Shown here piece by piece: positions 11,590 through 22,935 of a stretch of 64,000 bases of DNA. The stretch's first letter is position 1, and every line of letters starts with the position of its first letter. The DNA comes from Ictalurus punctatus (lineage: Eukaryota; Chordata; Actinopteri; Siluriformes; Ictaluridae): positions 7,185,186-7,249,185 of the forward strand of contig NC_030441.2 of NCBI RefSeq assembly GCF_001660625.3. The letters run 5' to 3'. The translations under genes and the position numbers were made by a program. The notes under the pieces were generated by a model. That model ran no database searches and had not been told where the DNA came from. It saw only the letters and a program-made list of their open reading frames with translations.

Positions 11590-11683
11590 TGTCCCATCCA
11601 GCGTGTGTTCCCGCCTTGTGCCCAGAGTTCCCAGGAAAGGCTCCAAATCCACCATGGTTACTGAAGATGAATAGATGGCATAG
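11590..11683 (+). repeat. SINE A, 3' fragment
   Basis: Contains 'gatgtcccatccagcgtgtg', 'ttcccgccttgtgcccag', an 'aggctccaaatccacc' block and 'gttactgaagatgaatag', the 3' half of the SINE A family. The tRNA-like head is absent. Confidence 0.65.
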
Positions 11684-12122
11684 GCATGAGTTCAGCTTTG
11701 TAAGTCTTTCTGAACCTGACTGTATTTATGGCAGAGAAATCAATGTCTTGGTATGTCAAACCTTAAGCATAACAAATAAAGTACTGTATATTGGTAGAGA
11801 TGAAACTAGGTTCGAAATCTTCTTCCTATCTCCTTCACTTCATCTATCAATCCATCTGTTCATACATGTGTTTGAGCAAATTCTGACACATTTTGTATTA
11901 AGCTGTCCATAGTGTCTTCCCATTTCCAAGACTAAAATTTGGCATTTTATCAGTGATCTAGTGAGCTAGTGGAGCACATTCCAGCAGGTACACAGAGCAG
12001 TATCTTTCAATACCGATCCACTCAGAAAGAGAGTGTAGTTTTAGATACTCTATATCTATATGTATTCCTCTATATTAGATGAAAAACATAATATATCACT
12101 ATCAGTACATATATCATAGAAT
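11684..12122. other. Unannotated interval
   Basis: No recognised feature. Confidence 0.35.
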
Positions 12123-12131
12123 TGTGTGTGT

Positions 12132-12184
<53 letters not shown>

Positions 12185-12190
12185 TGTGTG
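12123..12190. repeat. (TG)n microsatellite
   Basis: Near-pure TG dinucleotides with a C interruption near 12137 and a T interruption near 12181. Confidence 0.97.
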
Positions 12191-12369
12191 GACAAGACTA
12201 AAAGAGAAAGAAGCAAAGAAAGGAAGTGTGAGGATGTTTATGTACAGTATATAGTAGTGTCTCATCTGTTTATGTGACTGTCCATTTTAAAGTACACAGT
12301 TGCACATTTTGATAATATAGTATACAGTTATAGAAGATAAATTATTTAGAATTGTACTGTCCAGTGTTA

Positions 12370-12557
12370 CCCACATGAAGATAGGTTCCCTTTTGAGTCT
12401 GGTTCTTCTCAAGGTTTCTCCCTCATACAGTCTCAGGTAGTTGTTCCTTGAAACCATCACCTCTGGCTTAATTTATACATTTTAAATTTATATCCGGGGT
12501 TTGTGACAATGTCCATTGTTAAAAGCGCCATATAAATAAAATTGAATTGAATTGAAG
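12370..12557 (+). repeat. Non-LTR retroelement 3' tail with (TTGAA)n end
   Basis: Contains 'gtctggttcttctcaaggtt', 'catcacctctggctta', 'gtgacaatgtccattgtta' and 'aaaagcgccatataaataaa', then 'attgaattgaattgaa'. This is a recurrent fish repeat with a short-unit tail, which suggests target-primed reverse transcription. A diverged copy is at 22768-22935. I do not know the LINE clade. Confidence 0.65.
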
Positions 12558-13484
12558 TAAGACTCTCTGCATGCTCATATTTTCTAGATACAGCTTAGAT
12601 ATGATTCAAAGCTACAATAAGCTTTAGCACTCACTGTAGCATCTAACATGGACAAAAAGTTCTCATCCTCTACACTCTTTTTTCACTAACCTTTTTGGAG
12701 TTAAAAAGATATAAATTATTGGATGTAGGAATAATGCATATCTACCAAAGAGACCTGTGATTGGCTAAGCAAGGAGGGGTACTCAAGCGTATGCTGGCCG
12801 GGGATGAAAGGCCTTTGTCCTAAGTGGGGGAAACAGTGCCTATCTGAGATAAGAACAAGTAGTCTATGGGGTATAGCAGCAGCTACAGGTTGAGTGGCAG
12901 GCAGAGTGAGGCCCCATCACGAGGCTGATACACAGAGCCTTCCTGTCAGAACTTCTATTATCGCCTCCTGGCAATGCTTCAATGAAAGTCTTATCACACT
13001 AATGGACACAGGAGAAGGCACTGACAACAGCACCACTTTCTCTAACCCTCCTGAACCACTGGCATAGTATAAACAGCTTCCTCTCAGGTGCCCCTCTTCT
13101 GAGACAAGACCCTCTAAGTGGGGCCTCAAGGAGTCCGGACCCAAGGGTCCTTGTTTTGGAGACACTTACATTCTTTGACCTTCTGTACCTGTGATCGAGG
13201 AGCACAGACTTTTCAATCTTCCTTCCTTTTCAATTTTGCTCATCCATCATCTTCTTGGTTATACTGTGGGGGTATTAGCTTCTGTTCAGATATCCTTATA
13301 TACAGTCACGATAGTTCATTCTTTGAGGATTAGTCATTTTAAACAGCCAAAAATTGCCCTTATTATGTCACCACAGAGACCAAGTGATTAGTCTACCGTG
13401 GTAAGTGAATACTTCATTCTACTGTTCACTAGAACCTTTGTCATTCCCTACTCACACCATTGAACTCTAGTCTTCTGACCCTTT
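12558..13484. other. Unannotated interval
   Basis: Moderate GC around 12770-13170 with only short unsupported ORFs; no similarity recognised. Confidence 0.35.
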
Positions 13485-13806
13485 AGAATGGCTTAGTGCT
13501 TTGCCTTGCACCTTTGAGGTTGGGGGTTTAAATCCTGCCTCTGCCCTGTGTGGTGGAGCTTGCATGTTCTCCTGGTGCTTCAGGGGTTTCCCCCCAGGTA
13601 CTTTAGTTTCCTCCCTGAGTCCAAAGACATGCATTGTAGGCTGATTGGCATTTCCATATTGTCTGTGGTTTGTGCAATTTTGCCCTGTAATGGGTTGGCA
13701 CCCTGTCCAGGATGTCCCCCGCCTTGTGCCCCGAGTTCCCTGGGATAGGCTCCAGACTTGCCTGTGTCCCTGTGTAGGATAAGCGGTACATAAAATGGAT
13801 TGAATC
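13485..13806 (+). repeat. tRNA-derived SINE with RTE-type 3' tail
   Basis: A head with a box-A-like 'tggcttagtgctttgcc' and box-B-like 'gggtttaaatcc' is followed by 'gcatgttctcctggtgc', 'gtttcctccctgagtccaaa', 'ttggcaccctgtccagga', 'tgggataggctccaga' and 'aggataagcggta'. The tail resembles the 3' ends of fish RTE-clade LINEs, which end in GGAT-type repeats. A younger relative is at 53765-54092. Confidence 0.65.
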
Positions 13807-14614
13807 AATATGCTGCAAGACTGCACACTATACATCAGTGTATTATGTTAACAGAGTTCTTTCACCAGTCAAACATTCTTTCTCAGGAGATGCTAAAACA
13901 TCACTGGAAGGTTTTGATACAATGGAAAATTAAATGTTTATCCACAAAGCAAACAAAAAAACTCAATGGCCAGTGGACAAAGCACTGTCGAGACACAAAG
14001 TTGCTTAACCAGCTCTTGAGGCTTGGCCCCTGTCATGCCATACAGCCACATATGTAGAGTTCTAGTTGACTGCTTATGTCTACAAGCTGTGATGCTCCTT
14101 GTTATTCACATCTGGTCTACCTAGCATAGTGATACAGTCCATGACTCACTTGCTCTCTTTTTTTTGCTATTATAACTAGCTCTTATTGGTCAAACCTATC
14201 AAAACCCAATCTTGGAAAAATCCCAGCAGGGAGGATAGGCCAGGGATAGCCATTAAACAAAAATCCTAAGGTGTATCACAACATATTCCACCTACCACTT
14301 GCCTCCTAGAACCTTCATAAGGTACATCCAGACTGAAACACAAATAAAACTGTAATGTGGCTTTTGTAAAGAGTTATACCACATCACTGTTGAAATCTTA
14401 ATTAGGATTGGTCTGCAGGCAGTGTTTATTTTCTATAACATCATGTGTCTGACAATACTTTTGGCTGCCAAGCAAATCACAGGTGTATATTAATGCACTC
14501 CTTCTAATACATAATTGTTTCTATAGTAACAACTTACACCGGGAGTTTTTTTGCCAGCAGTCTCCAGTGTCAGCGCTTTGTAACAGTTAGAGGTAAACCT
14601 GTTCAGAGATGGGC
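13807..14614. other. Unannotated interval
   Basis: No recognised feature. Confidence 0.35.
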
Positions 14615-14808
14615 ACTGTTTGTGTCAGATGTTCTCCCTGTGTTTGAGTGGCCTTCCTCTGGGATCTCTTGTTTCCTCCCACCTCCTAAAAACATGTTGT
14701 GTTAGGGATAGACGTGTGTTTCATCCAGAATGTATTCACACCACAAGCCCATTGTTCTCTACAACCCTGACCAAGATAATACGGTTAGTGAACATGAATG
14801 AATGTACA
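14615..14808 (+). repeat. SINE A, degraded 3' part
   Basis: Contains 'gatgttctccctgtgtttga', 'gtttcctcccacctcctaaa', a vestige of the 'catccagaatgtattc' block and 'aaccctgaccaagataata', ending 'gaacatgaatgaatg'. Confidence 0.6.
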
Positions 14809-16749
14809 GGCTTTAGGTTCTAGACTGTACCTATTCCTCTCAGCACCCTAGTTTTGCATGAATGATTCATAAATTACTATAATTGATATAGATATAGATG
14901 TTTATTTTCATGGCAATGAAAAGTCTCTTAGCTTGTAAACTGACCATACTGGATTTGGGCCTGAGACTGTGACTTCATTAAGGGTGACTGTGTCAGGCTC
15001 GAGCTAAAATCATATTTGGCCAGTGAGCCTTAAAAATACTGTGGATATGTGAAGAATTATTGCAATGTTGTGATTAGTAATGATAGAGCAGGGATGACAC
15101 AACACACTTTTGTATGAGACATAAAAGCATTTAAAGCTACTACATTTACAATTCTGTCTCTAAAACATGTATGTATGTTACATACAGGTATGTTTCTATA
15201 AAGGAATATAGAAAATGGAGAGAAACAGCAAAGCAGAGAGGCAGACTTTATCACGTCATGACATTTTGAATCAGGTTGAAGACATTTAACAAATATTTGT
15301 TAGGCCTCATCTTGAAATTAACCATTGACGTCAGGTCAAAACCATCTGGCACAATTTAATGCCTCAATGGGTTTGGACAAGCTACTTTAATAGGAGATTA
15401 GGAAATATTGTGTGAGTTAAATAGGAAGTAGATTAATGACTAGATATGTTCTGGAATTAATAAAATTGGAAAACTGACCAACTGAAAACTACAAATGGTC
15501 GGTAAATGATAAACGTGGGAGAAATATAGTGAATAAAATATAGTTATTTTTAAATTATTATGTAGACTGAAAGTAATTAAAAGTGTTTCAATTTTTTTAG
15601 ACTCATATTTTTTTGGCATTTTTCAATGCCAAATTGCAAGTTGATGATCTACTATTAAAGAACGTACATGTCTACAACCTGCATTATGTTGGACCCCTTT
15701 CTGACGTGTATATACTCTAATTAAATAACTTAGAGGATGTCAGCTCCACAATAGCTTGTGCAATAATGTTTAGGTTGGAACAGCCTGTCATTTAGATTTT
15801 TTCCACAGTCTGTTTTCATTCTAAGTTTCATCTTGTGTAAGGACAGTGATGTAATGCCAGACATATTCACAGCACAACTTTATGTAAATCCCTCTGATTA
15901 TAATTTATCTTTTTCAATTATGTCAATCTGGTGTGTTCCTTAGACCACTAAATTGCCTACTTACACTCAAACTTACAGCATGTGTATGATATTGGTCATG
16001 TTAAATGTGCTGTAACTTATCCTCTTATAAACATTGTGCATATTTCTATCTCTTAATCTATATAGTAGCATTTACAAGTGCTGCTGGCTGGCTTTAAGTG
16101 CTGTGAAATGCCCAATATTCCCCAAACAAGGCATAATATTATAACATTTTATAAACATTTTGTCAAAGTGAGTTTTAAGATTTTTCACTGTAGGAAAGTA
16201 CTATACCCATACACAGAAGGCTTATATTTTAGCCACTGTACTGGTACTGGTCAGGTACTAGATTTCCTTGTGTATTTCATATCTAGGTTGTCTTTAACCT
16301 CGCTCATCTGTTTACTGTTTCTAATCTCTATGCCTCTATGCCGCTTTAAACCATGGGTGGATAAATAACGAGTTCACAGAGTGTTTTGGTGGTTGCGATC
16401 TGTAAGTTTGTAAGTGGTTGCAATTCATGACTGGAAGATGCAAGACAAGTCTAATTAAGTGTATGAATATTCAGTTGAGTAATTAGGAATGGTAACTGTG
16501 GTTGAATTGAGTTCTTAAATACTGTTGACTTCACTGACTTGTGTTTTGGCATGCATTCTGGGCCTAGAAAGCAGCTGTAATGGCTCAGTTTGGTAAACTA
16601 CCTGCCCTCTGGTGGGTAATAAATTCATTTTTGTTTTTATATTATATGTAGCAAGATAGTAGTGATAAACTATACCTTAGAATTTTGCAGGATGGCTAAT
16701 ATAGGCTTAAGGCATGACTGAATATGGTGAAAATGTGAATGGTGTAGTA
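14809..16749. other. Unannotated interval
   Basis: About 1.9 kb of AT-rich DNA. Nothing recognised. Confidence 0.35.
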
Positions 16750-17882
16750 TATAAACTGATCAGCCATAACACTAAAACTATTGACAGGTGAAGTGAATAA
16801 CATTATGTTGATACAGTGGCCCCTGTCAAGGTGTGGGATATATCAGGCAGCAGGTGAACAGTCAGTGCTCGAAGGTGATGCATTGGAAGCAGGAAAAATG
16901 GGCAAGCATAAGGATCTGAGCAGCTTTGACAAGGGCCAAATTCTGATGGCTAGACAACTGGGTCGGAGGATCTCCAAAATGTCAGGTCTTGTGGGGTGAT
17001 TAGTACCTAGCAAAAGTGGTCTAAGAAAGGACAACTGGTGAACTGGCCGCAGGGTCATAGGTGTTTGGTCCTACAGATACTACAGATAAGCTATTGTAGC
17101 ACAAACTACTGAAAAAGTTAATGCTAGCTATGAAAGAAAGGTGTCAGAACAGTGCATCACAACTGGCTGCATATGGGGCTGTGTAGCTGCAGACCGGTCA
17201 GAGTGCCCATGCTGACCCCTGTCCACCACCGAAAGCACCTACAATGGAGCAATGGAAGAAGGTGCCCTGGTCTGATGAATCATGTTTTCTTTTACATCAT
17301 GTGGATGGCCAGGTGTGTGTGCTTCACTTACCTTAGGAAGAGATGGCACCAGGATGTACTACGTGGAGAAAGCAAGCTGGAGGAGGAAGTGTGATGCTCT
17401 GGGCAATTTTATGCTGGGAAACCTTGGGTACCAGCATTCATGTGGATGTTACTTTGACACTTACTACCTACCTAAACATTGTTGCAGACCAAGTACACCC
17501 CTTCATTGTAACAATATCCACAGTATAATCTCTTTCAGCAGAATAATGCACCCTGCCACAGTGTGAAAATTACTCAGGAATGGTTTGAGGAACATGACAA
17601 AGAGTTCGAGGTGTCGAATCGGCCTCCTAATTCCCCAGATCTCAATCTGATTGAGCGTCTGAGGGATGTGCTGGACAAACAAGTCCAGTCCATGGAAGCT
17701 GCACCTCACAATTTACAGGGCTTATAGGAACTGCAGCTAGCTTCTTGGTGCCAGATACTACAGCACACCTTCAGAGGTCTTGTGGAGTCCATGCCTCAAT
17801 GGGTCAGAGCTGTGTTGGCAGCACAAGGGGGACCTACATAATATGCAGGTGCTTTTAATGTTATGGCTGATTGGTGTGTACG
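16750..17882 (+). mobile_element. Tc1-like transposon (DD36E-spaced family), decayed
   Basis: The left end reads 'actgatcagccataacact', and the right end, reverse-complemented, reads 'caccaatcagccataacatt', an inverted repeat of a common fish Tc1-like family. The interior is a heavily mutated transposase. The ends are diverged, so the exact TA borders are uncertain. Confidence 0.82.
16892..17842 (+). pseudogene. Tc1-like transposase relic, catalytic Asp replaced
   Basis: Fragments in several frames read GKHKDLSSFDKGQILMARQL (N-terminal DNA-binding region), a WSDES motif at about 17271-17282, GGGSVMLWAILCWETLG, DVTLTLTTYLNIVADQVHPF, QQNNAPCH and PNSPDLNLIE. The position of the second catalytic Asp (QQDNAPCH in this family as I remember it) is AAT, Asn, at 17542-17544. 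The Glu is kept at 17653-17655, with 36 residues between them rather than the 34 of the other Tc1 elements here. Several stops and frameshifts are present. The element cannot encode an active transposase. Confidence 0.82.
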
Positions 17883-17906
17883 TATGCATTATGTGCAGAA
17901 GTTGTC

Positions 17907-18058
17907 ACAACTTCCCTGGTCCACCTTAAGAGCCATTCCGTGTGCAAATCTAGACAAAGTTCTGTAGATGGCAGTCTGACTCCATCCAGATAAGGATTTA
18001 CAGACAGAATTTGGCCATTAGAGGAGGGTCTAAATTTAAGGTGGACCAGTAAAGTTGT
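17907..18058. mobile_element. Fold-back MITE candidate (152 bp)
   Basis: The left end has 'acaacttccctggtccacct' (from 17907), and the right end has 'aggtggaccagtaaagttgt' (to 18058), its near-perfect reverse complement. Inner sequences also pair imperfectly, for example 'gccattccgtgtgcaaat' with 'atttacagacagaatttggc'. The whole segment can fold back. It lies only 25 bp from the Tc1-like relic. No clear target duplication was found. Confidence 0.65.
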
Positions 18059-18335
18059 AGGAGTGGGAGGGGATAGTTCAAGAAAAGCAGTGGGAGAATA
18101 GTATCTACTTAAGTGCTTTACCCTTAATTAACATACAACCTTCCATTTGATCATCGAATATGATGGTATTGTGTAGTTTGAAATAAACATTTACCTTTCT
18201 CACAGAGGGATTATCGATATGTAAAATACCAACACCGCTCGTTTTACGTGTTAGTAATATATAAATAGATGCATTAAGGGCAACTAAGAAATCATTACAC
18301 ATCACTTACGTATAAGTATTTTGTGCAAATTTCTG

Positions 18336-18341
18336 GTGTGT

Positions 18342-18393
<52 letters not shown>

Positions 18394-18568
18394 ATCTGTG
18401 TGTGTGCTTCTGCATGTGCTAATGAGTTTGAAATCTCTGTTCATCAACATGATCTGTAAATAACAGCACAATCTGTGAATCCTGTGTTCATGCTGGTGTA
18501 TGTGTGTGTGTGTGTGTGTGTGAGTGTGTGTGTGCGTGTGTGTGTGTGTGTGCGTGTGTGTGTGTGTG
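18336..18568. repeat. Two (TG)n microsatellites
   Basis: TG tracts at 18336-18409 and 18497-18568, separated by about 90 bp of unique sequence, with small interruptions. Confidence 0.95.
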
Positions 18569-18754
18569 CATGGTGTGTGCATGAGGGAGCCCTCTAGCTG
18601 ATTGGTGACAGACTGTGTCCTGGTTCCAGTACATGGAGGCTGACAAAGTAAAGCAGATTAATTTCTCTCTCTCCTTCTCTCTCTTTGCACCACTTTCTCC
18701 ACCATTGTCGGACTGGATTCCACAGCAAACGGATTAACAAAAAATGGCCAGCTG

Positions 18755-18755
<1 letters not shown>

Positions 18756-18809
<54 letters not shown>
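18756..18809. repeat. (CA)n microsatellite
   Basis: Pure CA dinucleotides over about 53 bp. It lies in opposite strand sense to the TG tracts 200 bp upstream, so CA and TG arms could pair. Confidence 0.96.
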
Positions 18810-19772
18810 ATTCTTTATGCCTGCACTAAAACCACTACAGTATCAGGCTGGGTAGTGGACAATCCACTGATATGTGGAATATGCTTTTTTGAGCCTGTTG
18901 GATGGTATGATGTCCATTCTGAAAGATGGACTCTTAATGTACTTGTCAAATTAGATTAAGAGTGAAACAAAAGTTACAATGTCTTACACATTCACACAAA
19001 ATACAATAACTAATATGGGTGTTTTGATTTTTTGGTTTATAAGCTGTGTAAATTGAAATAACTTCAGCAGCAAGACAGTCAGCAAGTCAGTGCCACTGTC
19101 TAAATCAGATATCCAGTGCACCACTTATCACACATATTGACAAAGATCTTTCACATGCTTGCATGTAAACCTTTGTGAATTAATAGCCTCTGGTTAAATA
19201 ATGCAGCCATGATGTTGGGTACGCAGGTAGTCATCCTGTAGCTTACCACACCCTATTCTTTGGAAAGTAAAATCCATCTGTCATCACATCTTCTCACAGT
19301 TACAACAGAGACCAGTTTACTTTAGTGCACAGTTTCATCCAAACCAATCAATGTCACTTCTTATAGAACTAGAAGATTTAGACGAATTAAACGAGAAGTA
19401 TTGTAATTCAGTGTTTTATCTAACTGCAAAAGTATCTAAATGTATATGCATTCTCATATCAGCTCCTTTTAGAACTGAATTCAGTTAATAAATGTGTACT
19501 GTGTGCTATATACAAGGCTCTTTATGGCAAGACAATTTTTTTTCTGAAAACAAATGAATAAAAAAAGTTATTTCATATTCTAATACCTTTATATGTCTTT
19601 GCTTGTGCACCACACATCCTGATCATAACTATTTGCAATCACAATTCAGAGAGTGTACATGCACACGTGTGTTTATTTAATCTTTGCCCTTTGACTCCTC
19701 AGGGGCAAGAGGTTGTGTGTGTAGAAACTATGTGTTTGGAGACGCATAGCCAGGTACTGTCCTGTAAAGCTT
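18810..19772. other. Unannotated interval
   Basis: No recognised feature. Confidence 0.35.
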
Positions 19773-19800
19773 GGGGTGGGGGTGGGGAGGGGGGGGGGGG
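19773..19800 (+). other. G-quadruplex-forming G-rich tract
   Basis: Runs of four or more G separated by single bases: GGGGTGGGGGTGGGGA followed by 12 G. This fits the common four-run quadruplex pattern with one-base loops. Confidence 0.75.
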
Positions 19801-19877
19801 CTAACATAGCAACAGTAACCAAGGAGAAAAACAGAAGACCCCTCTTAAGTCTGGCTTTGACTGCCACAACCCCTGGT

Positions 19878-19878
19878 T

Positions 19879-19924
<46 letters not shown>
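19878..19924. repeat. (TC)n microsatellite
   Basis: TC dinucleotides with one TTTC interruption near 19896. Confidence 0.95.
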
Positions 19925-19927
<3 letters not shown>

Positions 19928-20974
19928 CACTGAATGAACATACTTGGGTGTTCATAACATTATACTTTCAAAGCCCACAGATTTAATCTCTTTAAAAGAG
20001 AGAGGTACTTTATGTGCCCAAATCAGGATATAATGATTAACCTAGGGTATTTTTCATGCTCAATGTAATACATAAAAATTATGTATTTATTTTTAGATAA
20101 GAGGCATTATACAGCAGAACCTTGCTACACATTAACAGTCAAACCTTTACTTAATTCCATTGTGCATTTATTAATAGTTCTAAAGGCTTCCATTGTCCTT
20201 TCTTTCAAACCCTCCCAAAGGCTGATTCATTATTTTTGGTAATGGTCAATGTCACCTGCCCCAAAAATAGCACTTAGACAGGACACTGCTAGGTCAAAAA
20301 CAAGTCCAGGCTTAAGGCATTTGCCTCACAGTGTGATACAGTCACCTACACTAGTCTTCAGTCCAAAAAACTTGGTGTTCAAAAAATGCTAAAGAATAAA
20401 TATTCCATGATCTATATAATATATGAGGTGAAACATACCACACACTTTACATAGGAGTAAAATTATGTAAATTATTATGACATTTAAGGTCAAGCTGTAA
20501 AAGAAGCCATTGCTTCTCTGTAAAATATCTTCAGAAAAGGTGTCAGGATTGGTTGCGTGAAACAATTCATTGCAACTGAAATTCAATTGGAATTGTTTTG
20601 CTCCTTATGAGCGTCTCATATTATAACTAAAGTACCTGAATCTAATTGCCTATTTCTGTACCAGATACTTGTACAGATGAAAAAAAAAAGTGATAATCAC
20701 TGTCATTACTTGTGATTTGTTACACTTTATCCTCTTGCCTTTGTGGTACTTTGGAATTGCATATATATCCATCTTGTTTTAGGGATCAGAGGCTGATGTC
20801 ATGTTATTTTCTTCTATTGCTTTATCTCTGAAGCAGGACACATGTTTTAGAGTCTTGTCCTTTAGGTTTAGGTCCGGTTTCCTCTTAAATGACATGACAC
20901 AACTATACAGATTCAAAAAAAATGCACCATCATAGAATAGTATATGAGGGAAATATGAGATTATGTGCAATGCT
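19925..20974. other. Unannotated interval
   Basis: No recognised feature. Confidence 0.35.
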
Positions 20975-21140
20975 AATCAGTGCAGCTTAGTGGAAGCCTG
21001 CTACTGCCACCAAAATGTTGTGTTTAATATCCTGACTGGCAGAGAGCCACTGTTAAGCTCTGGGCAAGGCTCTTAACCCTCAACTGCTCTGCTATGTGCT
21101 TGGAGTATATTCTGTATTCCTTACAATTAATTTTGTATAA
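20975..21140 (+). repeat. SINE C, degraded copy
   Basis: The stretches 'cactgttaagctctgggcaa' and 'ggctcttaaccctcaactgc' match the central part of the SINE C copy at 27007-27204 ('gagcaaggcccttaaccctc'). The head, 'gcagcttagtggaagcct', is a weak box-A remnant. Confidence 0.55.
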
Positions 21141-22204
21141 GAACATATAACAAATAAATGCATGCAAATAATTAAATAAGTCAAACTTATTTCCACAACA
21201 AGCATTGTAAAGCTTAGAATTTTGCTCACAGTCAAAATAACCAAAACAGTGTCAATGTCAGACCTTAAAGGGCAAGGTTTTATGTCTCCTTGAATCTGTT
21301 TTACCTCATTAGCTAAATGTCAAGCTCTTTAAGCGTCTAACTATGTTTGCTACTATTAAGAAAATATTACATTTTATGCTTAGAATTTTGACTCTAAACA
21401 CTCCCCCTATGACCCAAAGCATGCTCTTGCTCACCACATTTTAAGCCATACAATGCAATACTGTGCACAAGTGCAATAAAACACATAGACAGTGAGCATG
21501 GAGTTTAATATTCTATTGTGCTCCGTAGGTCTCTCCGTGCTTCCCTGGAGGGTATGTGTGTCAGCGAGGTGCTTCCTCTGCAAGTCATGCAGTGACATGT
21601 TGTCAGATGTCAATGATAATAATGGCAAGGCTGCTTTCCCTCAGCAATGTCAAAACTGGAACTCTGTGTGGTCCCACCTAAGATAGGGATGTGTGCACTC
21701 ATATACACTCATACATAGCATCCCCCAAAGCAGGGACTCAATGGGGTTATTGTTATTTCATTGAGAGAAGCGTAATCATTCACAAGAGTCAGTCATTATA
21801 CTGTGCTTTTGTATTGTTTATGCAGTAAAGCCTGCTTGGTGATTTTGTATTGCTGAATACTCTATTGCTGAATACTCTATACTGAATATACTCTATACTA
21901 TACTCTATTGCTGAATCTGAATTTGTTATTTGTACAATTTAGCACATAAACTGGGTGTCTGGCATTTTGTAGTGTTTTGTTTCTTCTTCTAATTCTCAGT
22001 GGACAATAATATTCCCTTGACAGTTCATTTTTTTAATTACTGTAAAATGCACCAAATATCAATTCATTTAATAATTGCTTCAGAAATTATGCAAAGGATG
22101 CAACTGTTTATTCAATCATTCTGTGAAATATCTACTTTATTAATTTCTGTTTAATGAAATATTAAAATATTGATATATTTTCTTTATTCTGATTGGCCAG
22201 TGGG
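21141..22204. other. Unannotated interval
   Basis: A short tandem array of 'ctattgctgaata'-type units lies at about 21848-21920. Otherwise nothing is recognised. Confidence 0.35.
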
Positions 22205-22420
22205 TGTCATGGTGGCACAGCAAGTACTGTCTTGCCTAACAGCTCCAGAGTCCCCTGTTCAATCCTGAGATGGGGTTACTGACTGGGTGGAGTTTCGCAT
22301 GTTCTCCCAATATTCACTTGGTTTTCCTCAGGGTCCTGCAGTTTCCTCCCACCTACCAAAAACATGCCAATACCTAGCAAGCCCTAAGCTTAGGTGTACA
22401 TGCGCACATGTGTGCATCGG
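22205..22420 (+). repeat. SINE A, 5' part with tRNA-like head
   Basis: The head 'gtcatggtggcacagcaagt' and box-B-like 'tgttcaatcctgag' are followed by 'gtggagtttcgcatgttctc' and 'gtttcctcccacctaccaaa', the 5' two-thirds of SINE A. The copy is truncated at its 3' side. Confidence 0.7.
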
Positions 22421-22767
22421 GCAGAGTGTATTTTATTTGGCTTTGTTGAACTACCATTTTTCTTCCAAATGTACCATTTTAAGGGGAGTGTTTTAGCTGT
22501 AGACACTTTTTTAAATCCATATTTCAGACCCTGCTACTCCAGAAAAATCCAGCAACGTCAGAGGCATGAATTGCATGCAGGTAATTTTAATATTTCGATT
22601 GGTCACCAAGAAAATCAACTCTCAATACAAAGAACTTTCAGTAACTTTTCACTTACAATAGGTTACAGACTTAAACCTCCAACTCTGAGCATGGCCATAT
22701 CATTGGAACATGTTTACTGCTCTATACATCTGTATTGTATAATGATTCCACTATCCAGCTTCACTCA
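22421..22767. other. Unannotated interval
   Basis: No recognised feature. Confidence 0.3.
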
Positions 22768-22935
22768 CTAGAGGATGGATTACCTTTTAAGTCTGGTTTC
22801 TCTCAAGCGGTCTTCTTTATGTCATCTCAAGGGGGTTTTCCTTGCCACTGTCACTTTTGGCTTGCTCGTTAGGGCTCTTAATATAAATTCAGAGCTGGGT
22901 TTCTGTAAAGTGCTTTGTGACAATGTCTACTGAAC
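22768..22935 (+). repeat. Diverged copy of the (TTGAA)n-tailed retroelement 3' end
   Basis: 'aagtctggtttctctcaagc', 'ttttccttgccactgtcac', 'ggcttgctcgttagggctc' and 'ctttgtgacaatgtctac' align with 12370-12557. The terminal short-unit tail is lost. Confidence 0.6.

Noticed and set aside
12123..12190. CRISPR-like or satellite array
   Set aside because: Simple dinucleotide repeats without spacers; none of the arrays in the window has a repeat-spacer structure.
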